A stretch of DNA of 64,000 nucleotides from NCBI GenBank assembly GCA_019119355.1, contig DWXE01000039.1, positions 62,001 to 126,000 of the forward strand, read 5' to 3'. The translations under genes were made by a program, and so were the position numbers. Below, piece after piece: positions 1-7,860 of this stretch. Each line of letters opens with the position of its first letter. The stretch's first letter is position 1. The DNA comes from Candidatus Eisenbergiella merdigallinarum (GTDB lineage Bacteria > Bacillota > Clostridia > Lachnospirales > Lachnospiraceae). The notes beneath the pieces were generated by a model, which ran no database searches, had not been told where the DNA came from, and saw only the letters and a program-made list of their open reading frames with translations.

Positions 1-251
1 TCGTGACGGAAACGGACAAATACATCTGGTATTCCCAGACGGGCCGGGAGCAGTATTTCGACCTGCGAAGCGATCCTCACGAACGCTTCGACCGGATCGC
101 CGATCCCGCCTGTCAGGAGCGGATTTCCCTGCTGCGTGGGCATCTCGTGGACATCCTCTCCCAGCGGGAAGAGGGCTTCGTGCAAAACGGCGCCCTGGCC
201 ACGGGACGGCCCGTGACGGCGCTTCTGGAACGCTCCCTGCTGCGGGGCTGA
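1..251 (+). CDS. Sulfatase family protein, C-terminal fragment
   Basis: The reading frame is open from the left edge and stops at 249-251, so only the last 82 or so residues are seen. They carry the usual tail of alkaline-phosphatase-fold sulfatases: a YFDLRSDPHE motif (family form: LYDL..DP.E) followed by a helix and a GRPV turn. The sulfatase core and its formylglycine site lie outside the window. A GTG at position 3 is only the first start-like codon and not a credible start. It would hydrolyse sulfate esters, perhaps on sugars, but the substrate cannot be judged. Confidence 0.7.
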   Translation, partial: VTETDKYIWYSQTGREQYFDLRSDPHERFDRIADPACQERISLLRGHLVDILSQREEGFVQNGALATGRPVTALLERSLLRG

Positions 252-324
252 ACCGCCAGGATTTTTCTTCCCCCATCCGTTCCCCGCGGATGGACGGACA
301 TCTGTGGAAAGGAGATTTTTTATC

Positions 325-1269
325 ATGAAATATCTGATCGTTGGGGCCGGCGGGACCGGCGGAGCCATCGGCGGCTATCTGGCCCGCGCCGGAAAGGACG
401 TGACCCTCATCGCCAGGGGCGCGCATTTGCAGGCCATGCGGGAAAACGGCCTGAAATTCGAGACGCCGCAGGGAGACTTCGCAGTCCCCGTCAGCGCCTG
501 CACTTCGGAAGAATATGAAGGTTCCCCGGATGCGGTTTTCGTCTGCGTCAAAGGGTACTCCCTGGAGGGCATCGTCCCGTTTCTCAGCCGCGTCTGCCGC
601 CCGGATACCGTCGTCATCCCGATCCTGAACATTTACGGCACCGGCGGGCGGCTGCAGAAGCTCCTGCCGGGCGCCATGGTGACGGACGGCTGTATTTACA
701 TCGCGTCCGAAATCAAATGCCCCGGCACAATCCTCCTGTCCGGCGCCATTTTCCGCGTGATTTTCGGCCCCCGCAGGGACGCGTCCAGCCCGCTCAAAGA
801 GACCCTGCTTCCCGTCCTTTCCTCCGTCCGCGCGGATCTGGAGGAAGCCGGGATCGAGTCCGTGCTCTCCGACGCCATCGAACGGGACGCTCTTCAAAAA
901 TTTTCCTTCGTCTCCCCCATGGCCGCTGCCGGCGCCTATTACGGCGTTTCCGCCTTCGCCCTGCAGGCCAGAGGGCAGATGCGCAACACCTTCCTCGCCC
1001 TGGTCCGGGAAATCCGGGATCTGGCGGACGCCATGGGGATTTCCCTGCCGGAGGATATCGGGGAGATCAACCTCAGGATCCTGGACGGGCTGGCCCCCAC
1101 GGCCACCGCATCCATGCAGCGGGATCTGCGGGACGGCAAACCCTCCGAAATGGACGGCCTCATCTTCGAAGTGGTCCGCCTCGGGAAGCGCTACGACGTC
1201 CCCACCCCGGTCTACGAAATGATCGCGGAAAAATTCGCCTCCTGCGGCGATACGGAAAGGAAGGGATGA
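325..1269 (+). CDS. Ketopantoate reductase family (ApbA/PanE-like) oxidoreductase
   Basis: A protein of 314 residues starting at the ATG at 325, which has AAAGGAG 10 bases upstream; a GTG at 304 overlaps that site and is unlikely. The N-terminus has the NADP-binding loop GAGGTGGAIGG of the 6-phosphogluconate-dehydrogenase-like Rossmann fold. The C-terminal half has the helical ApbA_C pattern with the conserved Lys-Phe segment (around LQKFSFVSP). Family members reduce 2-ketopantoate to pantoate with NADPH, but many are relatives of unknown substrate, and no pantothenate genes are nearby. One base separates its stop from the next start, so the two genes are probably co-transcribed. Confidence 0.8.
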   Translation: MKYLIVGAGGTGGAIGGYLARAGKDVTLIARGAHLQAMRENGLKFETPQGDFAVPVSACTSEEYEGSPDAVFVCVKGYSLEGIVPFLSRVCRPDTVVIPILNIYGTGGRLQKLLPGAMVTDGCIYIASEIKCPGTILLSGAIFRVIFGPRRDASSPLKETLLPVLSSVRADLEEAGIESVLSDAIERDALQKFSFVSPMAAAGAYYGVSAFALQARGQMRNTFLALVREIRDLADAMGISLPEDIGEINLRILDGLAPTATASMQRDLRDGKPSEMDGLIFEVVRLGKRYDVPTPVYEMIAEKFASCGDTERKG

Positions 1270-1270
1270 C

Positions 1271-2062
1271 ATGGCAGAAATAACCTCCGTACCCGCCGCC
1301 AGCGTGGCGGGAATGATCTTTTCCCTGATCCTCTCCATCGGGCTGCCCATCGGACTGCTGATCTATCTGCGCAACCGCACCGGAGCCCGCATATCGGCCT
1401 TTCTGATCGGCGGCGCAACCTTCTTTTTGTCCGCCATGGTGCTGGAGCAGCTTCTGCACGCTGCGGTGCTGGCCGCAGCCGGGAACGCTCTCACCGGAAA
1501 TATCTGGCTTTACGCCCTTTACGGCGGGCTGGCCGCGGGGCTGTTCGAGGAAACCGGGCGGTATGTGGCCATGAAGTTCTGCATGAAAAAACAGCTGACC
1601 CGCCAGTCGGCCCTCATGTACGGGGCCGGGCACGGCGGGATCGAAGCCGTTCTGATCCTGGGGCTGACGTCCATCAATAACCTGAGCGCCGTGGCCCTGG
1701 TCAACAGCGGCGGATTCGAGTCCTTCCTCTCCTCCCTTTCCGCAGAGGAGAGCGACGCTCTCATACAGGCGTTTTCCGCCCTCTGGTCCACGCCCTCCTG
1801 GCAGTTCTTCCTGGGAGGAATCGAACGGATTCTGGCGGTGGCCCTGCACATTTCCCTGTCCGTCCTGGTCTACCGCGCCGTCCGCGACCGCAGGATATCG
1901 TTCTATCTGCTGGCTGTGGGGCTGCACGTTCTGGTAGACAGCGCTGCCCTGGCGGCCTCCCGTTTCCTTTCCCCCATCCTGGTGGAAGCCCTGGTCCTTC
2001 TGCTCACCACGCTGACGGGGGCGTTGGCCGTCGGCCTGTACCGGGAATCCCCGGCCGACTGA
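1271..2062 (+). CDS. YhfC-family intramembrane protein (DUF2324)
   Basis: 263 residues with seven to eight hydrophobic segments, beginning one base after the preceding stop, with an AAGGAAGGG ribosome site. The middle holds GLFEETGRYVAMKF and later a His-rich GHGGIEA, the arrangement of the YhfC family, which resembles CPBP intramembrane metalloproteases (Glu-Glu-x-x-Arg plus His motifs). Function in this family is not established. A protease-like role in the membrane is a guess from the motif. Confidence 0.7.
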   Translation: MAEITSVPAASVAGMIFSLILSIGLPIGLLIYLRNRTGARISAFLIGGATFFLSAMVLEQLLHAAVLAAAGNALTGNIWLYALYGGLAAGLFEETGRYVAMKFCMKKQLTRQSALMYGAGHGGIEAVLILGLTSINNLSAVALVNSGGFESFLSSLSAEESDALIQAFSALWSTPSWQFFLGGIERILAVALHISLSVLVYRAVRDRRISFYLLAVGLHVLVDSAALAASRFLSPILVEALVLLLTTLTGALAVGLYRESPAD

Positions 2063-2119
2063 ACCGGCGCCGCAGTTTGAATCGCGCGCGGGCCGTGGCC
2101 AGACCGTTTGCGCCCGCCC

Positions 2120-3484
2120 TCACCGCGCCGGGAACGCGATGCGCACGGACAGGCCGCGCGGGAGGGCCCGTTCAAAGCGCACCGTCCCTCCGTGGATCGC
2201 TGCGATCTGCCGGACGATTTTCAGGCCCAGGCCGTGTTCCGTTTCCCCTGCGCCCTCCCTCGTGCTGGAAATATCCCGCTCCCCGTTGAGCGCCGCCATC
2301 CTGTCGTCCGAAATTCCGATGCCGCCGTCCCGCACGAGGAAGGCGCAGGTTCCTGTTTCGGATCCCACGGACACCAGGATGCGGCATCCTTCCGGATTGT
2401 GTACCACGCTGTTGCGGATCAGGTTATCCAGCATCCGCCGAAGGAGCGCCGGATCCCCCGTCATCCACACCGCCTTTCCCGGGCATTCTTCAAAAAACAG
2501 AATTTCGTACCGGTCCGGCAGCCCTTCGTTGAGCAGCTCGCTCACCGCCTGCCGCCCGATCTCCACGCAGTCCATCTCCTCCCGGCCGACGGACAAAAGG
2601 CCGTAGTCCAGCCTGGTGGTCAGGTTGAGGTTTTCGACCAGAGCCCTCATCTTTTCCCCCTGGCGGCGGATGATCCCCGCCTGCTGCCGCGCCGCCGGCG
2701 GCAGATCCCCGTCTTCCTCCAGTTCGCCGGCATAGCCCAGCACCATGGAGAGGGGCGTCCGGATATCGTGGGATACGCCGCGGATCCATTCCGCCCGGGT
2801 ATTGTCCTTTTTCATCATATAGTCCCCGGCCCGGTTCAGGCCGGCGCTGATCTCCGCCAGCTCCCCCTTCTCCTCCAGACGGCGCGGCTTCCCGCGCCCC
2901 AGATCCTGAATCCCCTGCAGGATGGGCGACATGGCCCGCTCCACCCTGCGGGCGTTTTTCAGGGTCAAAAAGAGCAGGATTCCCAGATTCGCGCAGAAAA
3001 TGCCGATCCCTCCCATCACCATGAACCGCACGTAGGGAAACGGGAGGTCGTAGTAAAATTTTACCCGGGTGCCCGGCTGAAAGCCCGCCACGGTGAGAAA
3101 ACCGTCTTCCCCCGCCCAGACCCTGACCGGATAGCCCTCCAGGTACCAGCGGCTGAAGGAGGCCACCTGCGCGCTGGTATAGGATCGGGGCAGTTCCGGG
3201 GGCATATCCCGTTCCCAGACCACCGCTCCTTTCGAGTCCAGTATCATGGCCCAGGCGCGGTTTTCCCGCAGCATATCCAGGGCCGTATCGTCGGCCGTCC
3301 AGACGCCCTCCCGCCGGGTCACGCGTTCCGAAAACGCGCGGATCGAAAACGATTCCTCCCTGCTGTTCTCATATCCCGCGATCATAATCCCCGCGAAAAG
3401 GACGAAGTTCACCGCCAAAAACAGCATCAGGATTCCCATGGTGGAAAAAATATAGCGCCTGAAAAATCTCCTGACCGAGTTCAT
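2120..3484 (-). CDS. Sensor histidine kinase of the two-component system
   Basis: 454 residues. A first membrane helix at about residues 12-36 and a second at about 150-172 enclose an extracellular sensor of roughly 110 residues. A HAMP-like segment follows, then the H-box GVSHDIRTPLSM, the N-box LDNLIRNSVVHN, G1 DGGIGI and G2 HGLGLKIV. It overlaps the response regulator gene by 4 bases, so the pair is co-translated. With the divergent ABC genes this resembles systems that sense cell-wall-active peptides or bacitracin. The sensor domain is larger than in BceS-type intramembrane kinases, so the ligand is open. Confidence 0.9.
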   Translation of the reverse strand: MNSVRRFFRRYIFSTMGILMLFLAVNFVLFAGIMIAGYENSREESFSIRAFSERVTRREGVWTADDTALDMLRENRAWAMILDSKGAVVWERDMPPELPRSYTSAQVASFSRWYLEGYPVRVWAGEDGFLTVAGFQPGTRVKFYYDLPFPYVRFMVMGGIGIFCANLGILLFLTLKNARRVERAMSPILQGIQDLGRGKPRRLEEKGELAEISAGLNRAGDYMMKKDNTRAEWIRGVSHDIRTPLSMVLGYAGELEEDGDLPPAARQQAGIIRRQGEKMRALVENLNLTTRLDYGLLSVGREEMDCVEIGRQAVSELLNEGLPDRYEILFFEECPGKAVWMTGDPALLRRMLDNLIRNSVVHNPEGCRILVSVGSETGTCAFLVRDGGIGISDDRMAALNGERDISSTREGAGETEHGLGLKIVRQIAAIHGGTVRFERALPRGLSVRIAFPAR

Positions 3485-4173
3485 TTTTCCTCCTTTAAAA
3501 CGAGACGGTATCCCAACCCTCTGACCGTCAGCAGGGAAACCGGCCGGGAAGGATCTTTCTCGATTTTTTCCCGCAGATGGCGGATATGGGTGGACAGCGT
3601 GGTTTCATAGCCCTGCCAGAATTCCCCGCAGATCGTTTCGCACAGGATGCCGGTTGTGACGATTCGCCCGGCATTTTCATAGAGCTTCCGAAAAAGGAGC
3701 AGCTCCCTGGCGGTGAGCGAAATGCGCTGTCCGCCTTTGATCGCTTCCGCCCGCTCCAGATCCACTTCGGACGCCGCCAGCTCCACCCTGCGGTCCGGTT
3801 CCGGATACGCCCTGTTGAGAATGGCCTGTACCCGCAGGAGCAGTTCTCTGGGCAAAAACGGCTTTGCCAGATAATCGTCCGCCCCGGATTCCAGCCCGGC
3901 GATCCTGTCCTCCGCCTCCCCCCGGGCCGTGAGCATCAGGACGGGAATCCGGCTGGTGCGGCGGATTTCCCTCAGCACCGCAAAACCGTCCATCCCCGGC
4001 ATCCTCACGTCCAGAATGATAAAATCCGAAGGCTCCTCCTTCAGCATCCGGAGGGCCTCCGGCCCGGAAGACGCCGTCCGGATATGAAGATAGCCCGCTC
4101 TGCGGAAGATGGAATCCAGCATCTTTTGAAGGTCCGGATCGTCGTCCACCGCCAGAATGCGTTTCTCGAACAA
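3481..4173 (-). CDS. OmpR/PhoB-family response regulator
   Basis: Receiver domain with acidic pocket VDDDP, phospho-acceptor Asp55 in FIILDVRMPG, Thr in MLTARG and Lys in YLAKPF, then a winged-helix trans_reg_C domain ending GLGYRLV. Start choice: GGAGG lies only 2 bases before the ATG at 4179 but 8 bases before the TTG at 4173, so the TTG start (230 residues) is preferred; the GTG at 4182 or the ATG remain possible. It probably acts on the TTAAGGTG repeats in front of the divergent ABC operon. Confidence 0.9.
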   Translation of the reverse strand: MFEKRILAVDDDPDLQKMLDSIFRRAGYLHIRTASSGPEALRMLKEEPSDFIILDVRMPGMDGFAVLREIRRTSRIPVLMLTARGEAEDRIAGLESGADDYLAKPFLPRELLLRVQAILNRAYPEPDRRVELAASEVDLERAEAIKGGQRISLTARELLLFRKLYENAGRIVTTGILCETICGEFWQGYETTLSTHIRHLREKIEKDPSRPVSLLTVRGLGYRLVLKEEK

Positions 4174-4253
4174 AAACATCACCTCCCCGTCATCCCTATT
4201 ATACCCCGTCCGCCATGGTCTGCCTATCGCGCATGAAAAATCTCAGAGATAAA

Positions 4254-4296
4254 TTAAGGTGGGCTCAGGCTTCCCTTAAGGTGCGTCTGCTATCCT
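4254..4296 (+). promoter_or_regulatory. Putative response-regulator direct repeat and promoter of the ABC operon
   Basis: TTAAGGTG occurs at 4254-4261 and again at 4276-4283, exactly 22 bp apart, which is two helical turns on one DNA face. Downstream is a -10-like TATCCT (4291-4296) with no good -35 at the right spacing (AGGCTT at 4268-4273). A weak -35 behind direct repeats is the usual layout for activation by an OmpR-family regulator. The repeats and spacing are seen directly; the regulator assignment is inferred from the divergent gene pair. Confidence 0.55.
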
Positions 4297-4327
4297 GTTG
4301 TCATCAATCGAAGGAGGAATCTGCACT

Positions 4328-5251
4328 ATGAGCGATATCATCATCGAAACCCGCGGCCTGACAAAACGATACGGGGATCAGGTCAGCGTTTCCAAATTGA
4401 ATCTCCATGTAAAGAAAGGGCGCATCTACGGCCTTCTGGGCCGCAACGGCGCCGGGAAGACCACCACCATGCGGATGCTCCTGGGGCTGGCCGCCCCTTC
4501 CGCCGGCACGGTCCACCTCTTCGGCCGTCCCCTAAAGGGCGGCGAAAGGGAAATTTTGCCCCGCGTCGGCAGCCTCATCGAATCCCCCGGCTTTTACCCG
4601 AATCTGACCGGCACGGAAAACCTGAAGATTTTCGCCCGCCTGCGAAAGCTGAAAAACGAGGCGGCCATCAAAAACGCCCTGGAGCTGGTGAACCTTCCAT
4701 GGCGCGATAAGAAGCTGTATTCCCAGTATTCCCTGGGCATGAAACAGCGCCTGGCCATCGCCCTCGCCATCATGCACAATCCGGAACTGCTGATCCTGGA
4801 CGAACCCCTCAACGGCCTGGACCCCATCGGCATCGCCGAGGTGCGGGAATTCATCCGGGCGCTGTGCGACGAAAGCGGAAAAACGATCCTGATTTCCAGC
4901 CATATCCTTTCGGAAATCGCCCTGCTGGCGGACGACATCGGCATCATCGATGGCGGCGTTTTGCTGGAAGAGGAGAGCTTTTCCGAGCTGGAGCAAAAGA
5001 ACGGCAGATATTTCCGCTTCCTCGTCTCCAACGCCCCCGTCGCCGCCCGGATCCTGTCCGACGGCCTGGGGATCTCTTCCGCGGCCGTAAATGGCGGCCA
5101 TGAGCTGACCGTCCGGGATCCCCGCCTGGATATGGGCGAGGCGATACGGCTGCTGGTGGAGGCCGGGCTGACGGTGACCGACGCCCATCTCTGCGAAGAC
5201 ACGCTGGAAGATTATTTTAAGAAAATAACGGGAGGTGAAGGAATTGCCTGA
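4328..5251 (+). CDS. ABC transporter ATP-binding protein (BcrA/LanF type)
   Basis: 307 residues from the ATG at 4328, which has GAAGGAGG ahead of it; a TTG at 4298 lies upstream of that site and is rejected. Walker A GLLGRNGAGKTTTM, Q-loop region, signature LGMKQRL, Walker B LLILDEPLNGLDP and switch His in SSHILSE are all intact. A C-terminal extension of about 90 residues is typical of the DrrA/BcrA group that exports drugs or peptides and gives self-immunity or resistance. First gene of a three-gene operon with two membrane subunits. Confidence 0.92.
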   Translation: MSDIIIETRGLTKRYGDQVSVSKLNLHVKKGRIYGLLGRNGAGKTTTMRMLLGLAAPSAGTVHLFGRPLKGGEREILPRVGSLIESPGFYPNLTGTENLKIFARLRKLKNEAAIKNALELVNLPWRDKKLYSQYSLGMKQRLAIALAIMHNPELLILDEPLNGLDPIGIAEVREFIRALCDESGKTILISSHILSEIALLADDIGIIDGGVLLEEESFSELEQKNGRYFRFLVSNAPVAARILSDGLGISSAAVNGGHELTVRDPRLDMGEAIRLLVEAGLTVTDAHLCEDTLEDYFKKITGGEGIA

Positions 5252-6056
5252 TCTCATCCTGTGCGAATTTTTCAAGTTAAAGCGCAAGCCGCTCTTTTTC
5301 GCTGCGTCCGCGGCATCCGGGCTGATCCCTCTGGGCTGCGCCCTGTTTTTGCCGGACTTTCATACCTTTTCCAGCGGCGCGGAGGCCGTGGACAGCATGA
5401 TGTCCTCCCTGTTCCAGATGAGCGCCACCCTGCTTCTCATGCCGGCGCTGGTGGTGCTGGCCTCCAACCTGTTCTTCGAGGAGCACGACAACGACACGCT
5501 GAAAAACATCGTCACCGTGCCGGTGAGCATGCCCGCCCTGGCGCTGGCAAAAATATTCCTTCTGCTCCTGTTTTCCATGGCCTTTATGGCGGCGGGCGGG
5601 CTGATCAATCTGATCATCCTGACGGCGGCGGGATGGGAACCCACGGGCTTCTGGCGGCTGTTCTTCGTGGGGATCGGCCAGGGGATCCTGATGTGGGCAG
5701 GAGCCATGCCCTGCATTTTCCTGGTGGTGGCTTTAAACCGCAGCTATATCATCTCCGTCATCATCGCCTTTTTCTACACTGCCGTCAATTATATTTTCGG
5801 CACCAGCGATCTCTTTATCACCCAGCCCTTCGGCCTGAATCCGGGAACTCTTCTGCCCGGTTCCCTGACCTTTCGCTGGTATTTTCAGTACCTGGATTTT
5901 TCCGACCCGGGCGCGGAAATGGCCCGGCTTCTGGAACGGATCTCCTCCTCTTTTTTAAACGCCGCCCAGGCCTTTGGGACCGCCGGCATGGAAGCTTTTG
6001 TCTTTTTCATCCTGATCGCTCTGGTTTACCGGCGCCAGGGCAGGCAGAAGGGATGA
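5244..6056 (+). CDS. ABC-2 type permease, first membrane subunit
   Basis: 270 residues with about six membrane helices and an N-terminal amphipathic stretch (CEFFKLKRKP) typical of ABC-2 permeases in lantibiotic-immunity (LanE/LanG) and bacitracin transporters. The start is taken as the TTG at 5244, 8 bases after GGAGG; the GTG at 5235 overlaps that Shine-Dalgarno sequence. It overlaps the end of the ATPase gene by 8 bases, so the two are translationally coupled. Confidence 0.85.
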   Translation: MPDLILCEFFKLKRKPLFFAASAASGLIPLGCALFLPDFHTFSSGAEAVDSMMSSLFQMSATLLLMPALVVLASNLFFEEHDNDTLKNIVTVPVSMPALALAKIFLLLLFSMAFMAAGGLINLIILTAAGWEPTGFWRLFFVGIGQGILMWAGAMPCIFLVVALNRSYIISVIIAFFYTAVNYIFGTSDLFITQPFGLNPGTLLPGSLTFRWYFQYLDFSDPGAEMARLLERISSSFLNAAQAFGTAGMEAFVFFILIALVYRRQGRQKG

Positions 6057-6086
6057 GAAAAGTAAGAAAAAATAATGGAGGTAATT

Positions 6087-6899
6087 ATGTTTCAACTCAT
6101 CGAAAATGAATGCGCCAAGTTGCGCCGCTGCCAGATCCTCCTGGTGGGCCTGGTGGCCATGACGCTGTGCCCCGCAGCCCAGTACGGCGCGCAGCTCATC
6201 GTAAATCCCGAGATCCGGGATCCAGACTTCGACATGATCCGGCTCTTCGCCAACGTGATCTGGGGAAATACGCAGGTTTTTCTGCCCATTTCCCTGGTGA
6301 TGACCGGCGGATGGATGATCGACCGGGAAAATACCGACGATACCATGAAAAACCTGCTGGCGGTCCCCGTGCCCTATCGCCGCCTTCTGGCCGGCAAACT
6401 GGCCGCGACCGCCCTCCTCGCCCTGGCCTTCGGCCTTTACAGCGTTCTCGCCACGGTTCTCACCGGGATGCTGGCGGGGCTTCCCGGCCTGACCCCCGCT
6501 CTCCTGTTTTCCCGGGGCGCTCAGACAGTGGCCGCATCTCTGACCGTCTTTCTGGTCTGTATGCCCATGATCCTGATCTTCGGCCAGATCCGGGGCGCTT
6601 ACCTGGGCGGCTCCATCCTGACCTTCTTTCTGGGCTACTGCATCCTGTTCTTCAAAGGCGGTTTCCTGCTCTCCGCCTATCCCTTTTCCGCGGCCCTGGT
6701 CCTGGCCGGCTTCGACATGGTGGAATTCAACGGGGCCACGCAAACGCCATCCGTCCCGCTGTCCCTTCTGGGAATGGCCGCGGTCCTGGCCCTCACCGCC
6801 GCGGTCCTGCGCTTCTCACGCCCCCTTTCCCGCCCCGTCAGGGGGAAGAAAAGAGCAGGGCGGCACGGCCTTTCGACCATACCGCCCTGCGGCGACTGA
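6087..6899 (+). CDS. ABC-2 type permease, second membrane subunit
   Basis: 270 residues from the ATG at 6087, preceded by TGGAGGT; the ATG at 6075 lies upstream of that site. The N-terminus (LIENECAKLRRC) and six-helix pattern resemble the first permease, as in paired LanE/LanG subunits. The last 20 or so residues are Gly/Arg-rich, encoded by a GC-rich hairpin and probably not conserved. With the ATPase it should form a heteromeric exporter of a membrane-active compound; the substrate is unknown. Confidence 0.85.
   Translation: MFQLIENECAKLRRCQILLVGLVAMTLCPAAQYGAQLIVNPEIRDPDFDMIRLFANVIWGNTQVFLPISLVMTGGWMIDRENTDDTMKNLLAVPVPYRRLLAGKLAATALLALAFGLYSVLATVLTGMLAGLPGLTPALLFSRGAQTVAASLTVFLVCMPMILIFGQIRGAYLGGSILTFFLGYCILFFKGGFLLSAYPFSAALVLAGFDMVEFNGATQTPSVPLSLLGMAAVLALTAAVLRFSRPLSRPVRGKKRAGRHGLSTIPPCGD
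6855..6890. terminator. GC-rich hairpin at the end of the ABC operon
   Basis: GCAGGGCGG (6855-6863) pairs with CCGCCCTGC (6882-6890) around an 18-base loop. It lies inside the 3' end of the second permease gene, with only a modest T-rich stretch after the stop codon. It sits between two convergent genes and may stop transcription from either side. Confidence 0.4.
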
Positions 6900-6930
6900 A
6901 TTTCTTTTCAGGATTTGCCCCTTTCACCGC

Positions 6931-7848
6931 TCAAATTCTGCTCAGCACGATTTCGTGCAGCGCCCGTTTCACCCGCTCGAAATCCCCGGTTTCCGGGCAC
7001 TGGACGGATACCGTCAGCCCCGCCCGCGGCAGCACCGTGGTGATCTGCCCGAACGCTCCGTCCGCCCGATAGCTGTCCGGATAGGGGGACCGCCAGAACT
7101 GATAGCCGTACCCGCAGCGCCAGATGTCCGCTGAATCCGGCTCCGTTTCGATCTGCTTCGCCGCAGCCTCCCGCACCCAGCTTTCTTCCACCAGGCGCTG
7201 CCCCCGAAAGCGGCCGCCCGCCAAAAACAGCTGGCCCAGCTTCATCATGTCCGCAATTTTCAAAAACATGCCTCCTCCGCCGATGGGATGGCCCTGAGGA
7301 TCGTTTTCCCAGAGAGGAAACCCGATGTCCATGGGCTCAAAGAGGCGCCGGTAGAGATATTCGGACAGCCGCATCCCCACCGCCTTTTCCAGCATCCGCC
7401 CGGCCAGGATGGAGTCCGCCGTGGAATAGCAGAAACGGCTTCCGGGTTCTTCCTTCACTTCCCGGGACAGCATATAGGCCATATAATCCGGAAATCCCGT
7501 CCCGTTTCGGCGGTCGTTCCCCATCAGATACGCTTCCCCGAAGCCGCTGGACATGGTCAGCAGATCCTTCAGCCGGATGGAAAGAAGCCGCGGCGAAGGA
7601 TGTTCGGGAAGCCGGTCCGGGAAAAAGTCAGCGAGCCTGTCCTCCAGGCTCAGCTTTCCTTCCGCTGCGGCGATCCCCACCGCCGCGGAGAGGAAGCTCT
7701 TCGTATGGGAATAGATATTTCTGGGAAGATCCGGCGCGAAGTGGTGCTCGAAGATCACCTTCGACTCGTCGCCCGCCGCCACCGCTTCCACGGGAAGCCC
7801 GGTTTCCCGGGCTTCCTCCACGAATTCCTGCATGAACTTTTCGATCAT
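6931..7848 (-). CDS. Serine hydrolase, class C beta-lactamase/esterase family
   Basis: 305 residues with the penicillin-binding/AmpC-type fold: active-site S-x-x-K in SHTK (within IYSHTKSFLS), Tyr motif in CYSTADS (family form Y-x-N; here Y-S-T), and the late YGYQFW...DGAFGQ block. There is no signal peptide, so it is cytosolic. It is the last gene of the ABC/phosphorylase operon, 12 bases after the sucrose phosphorylase, which suggests an esterase that trims acyl groups from an imported sugar rather than a beta-lactamase. A longer paralogue lies at 17909-19414. Confidence 0.82.
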   Translation of the reverse strand: MIEKFMQEFVEEARETGLPVEAVAAGDESKVIFEHHFAPDLPRNIYSHTKSFLSAAVGIAAAEGKLSLEDRLADFFPDRLPEHPSPRLLSIRLKDLLTMSSGFGEAYLMGNDRRNGTGFPDYMAYMLSREVKEEPGSRFCYSTADSILAGRMLEKAVGMRLSEYLYRRLFEPMDIGFPLWENDPQGHPIGGGGMFLKIADMMKLGQLFLAGGRFRGQRLVEESWVREAAAKQIETEPDSADIWRCGYGYQFWRSPYPDSYRADGAFGQITTVLPRAGLTVSVQCPETGDFERVKRALHEIVLSRI

Positions 7849-7860
7849 TTTTTCGTCCTC

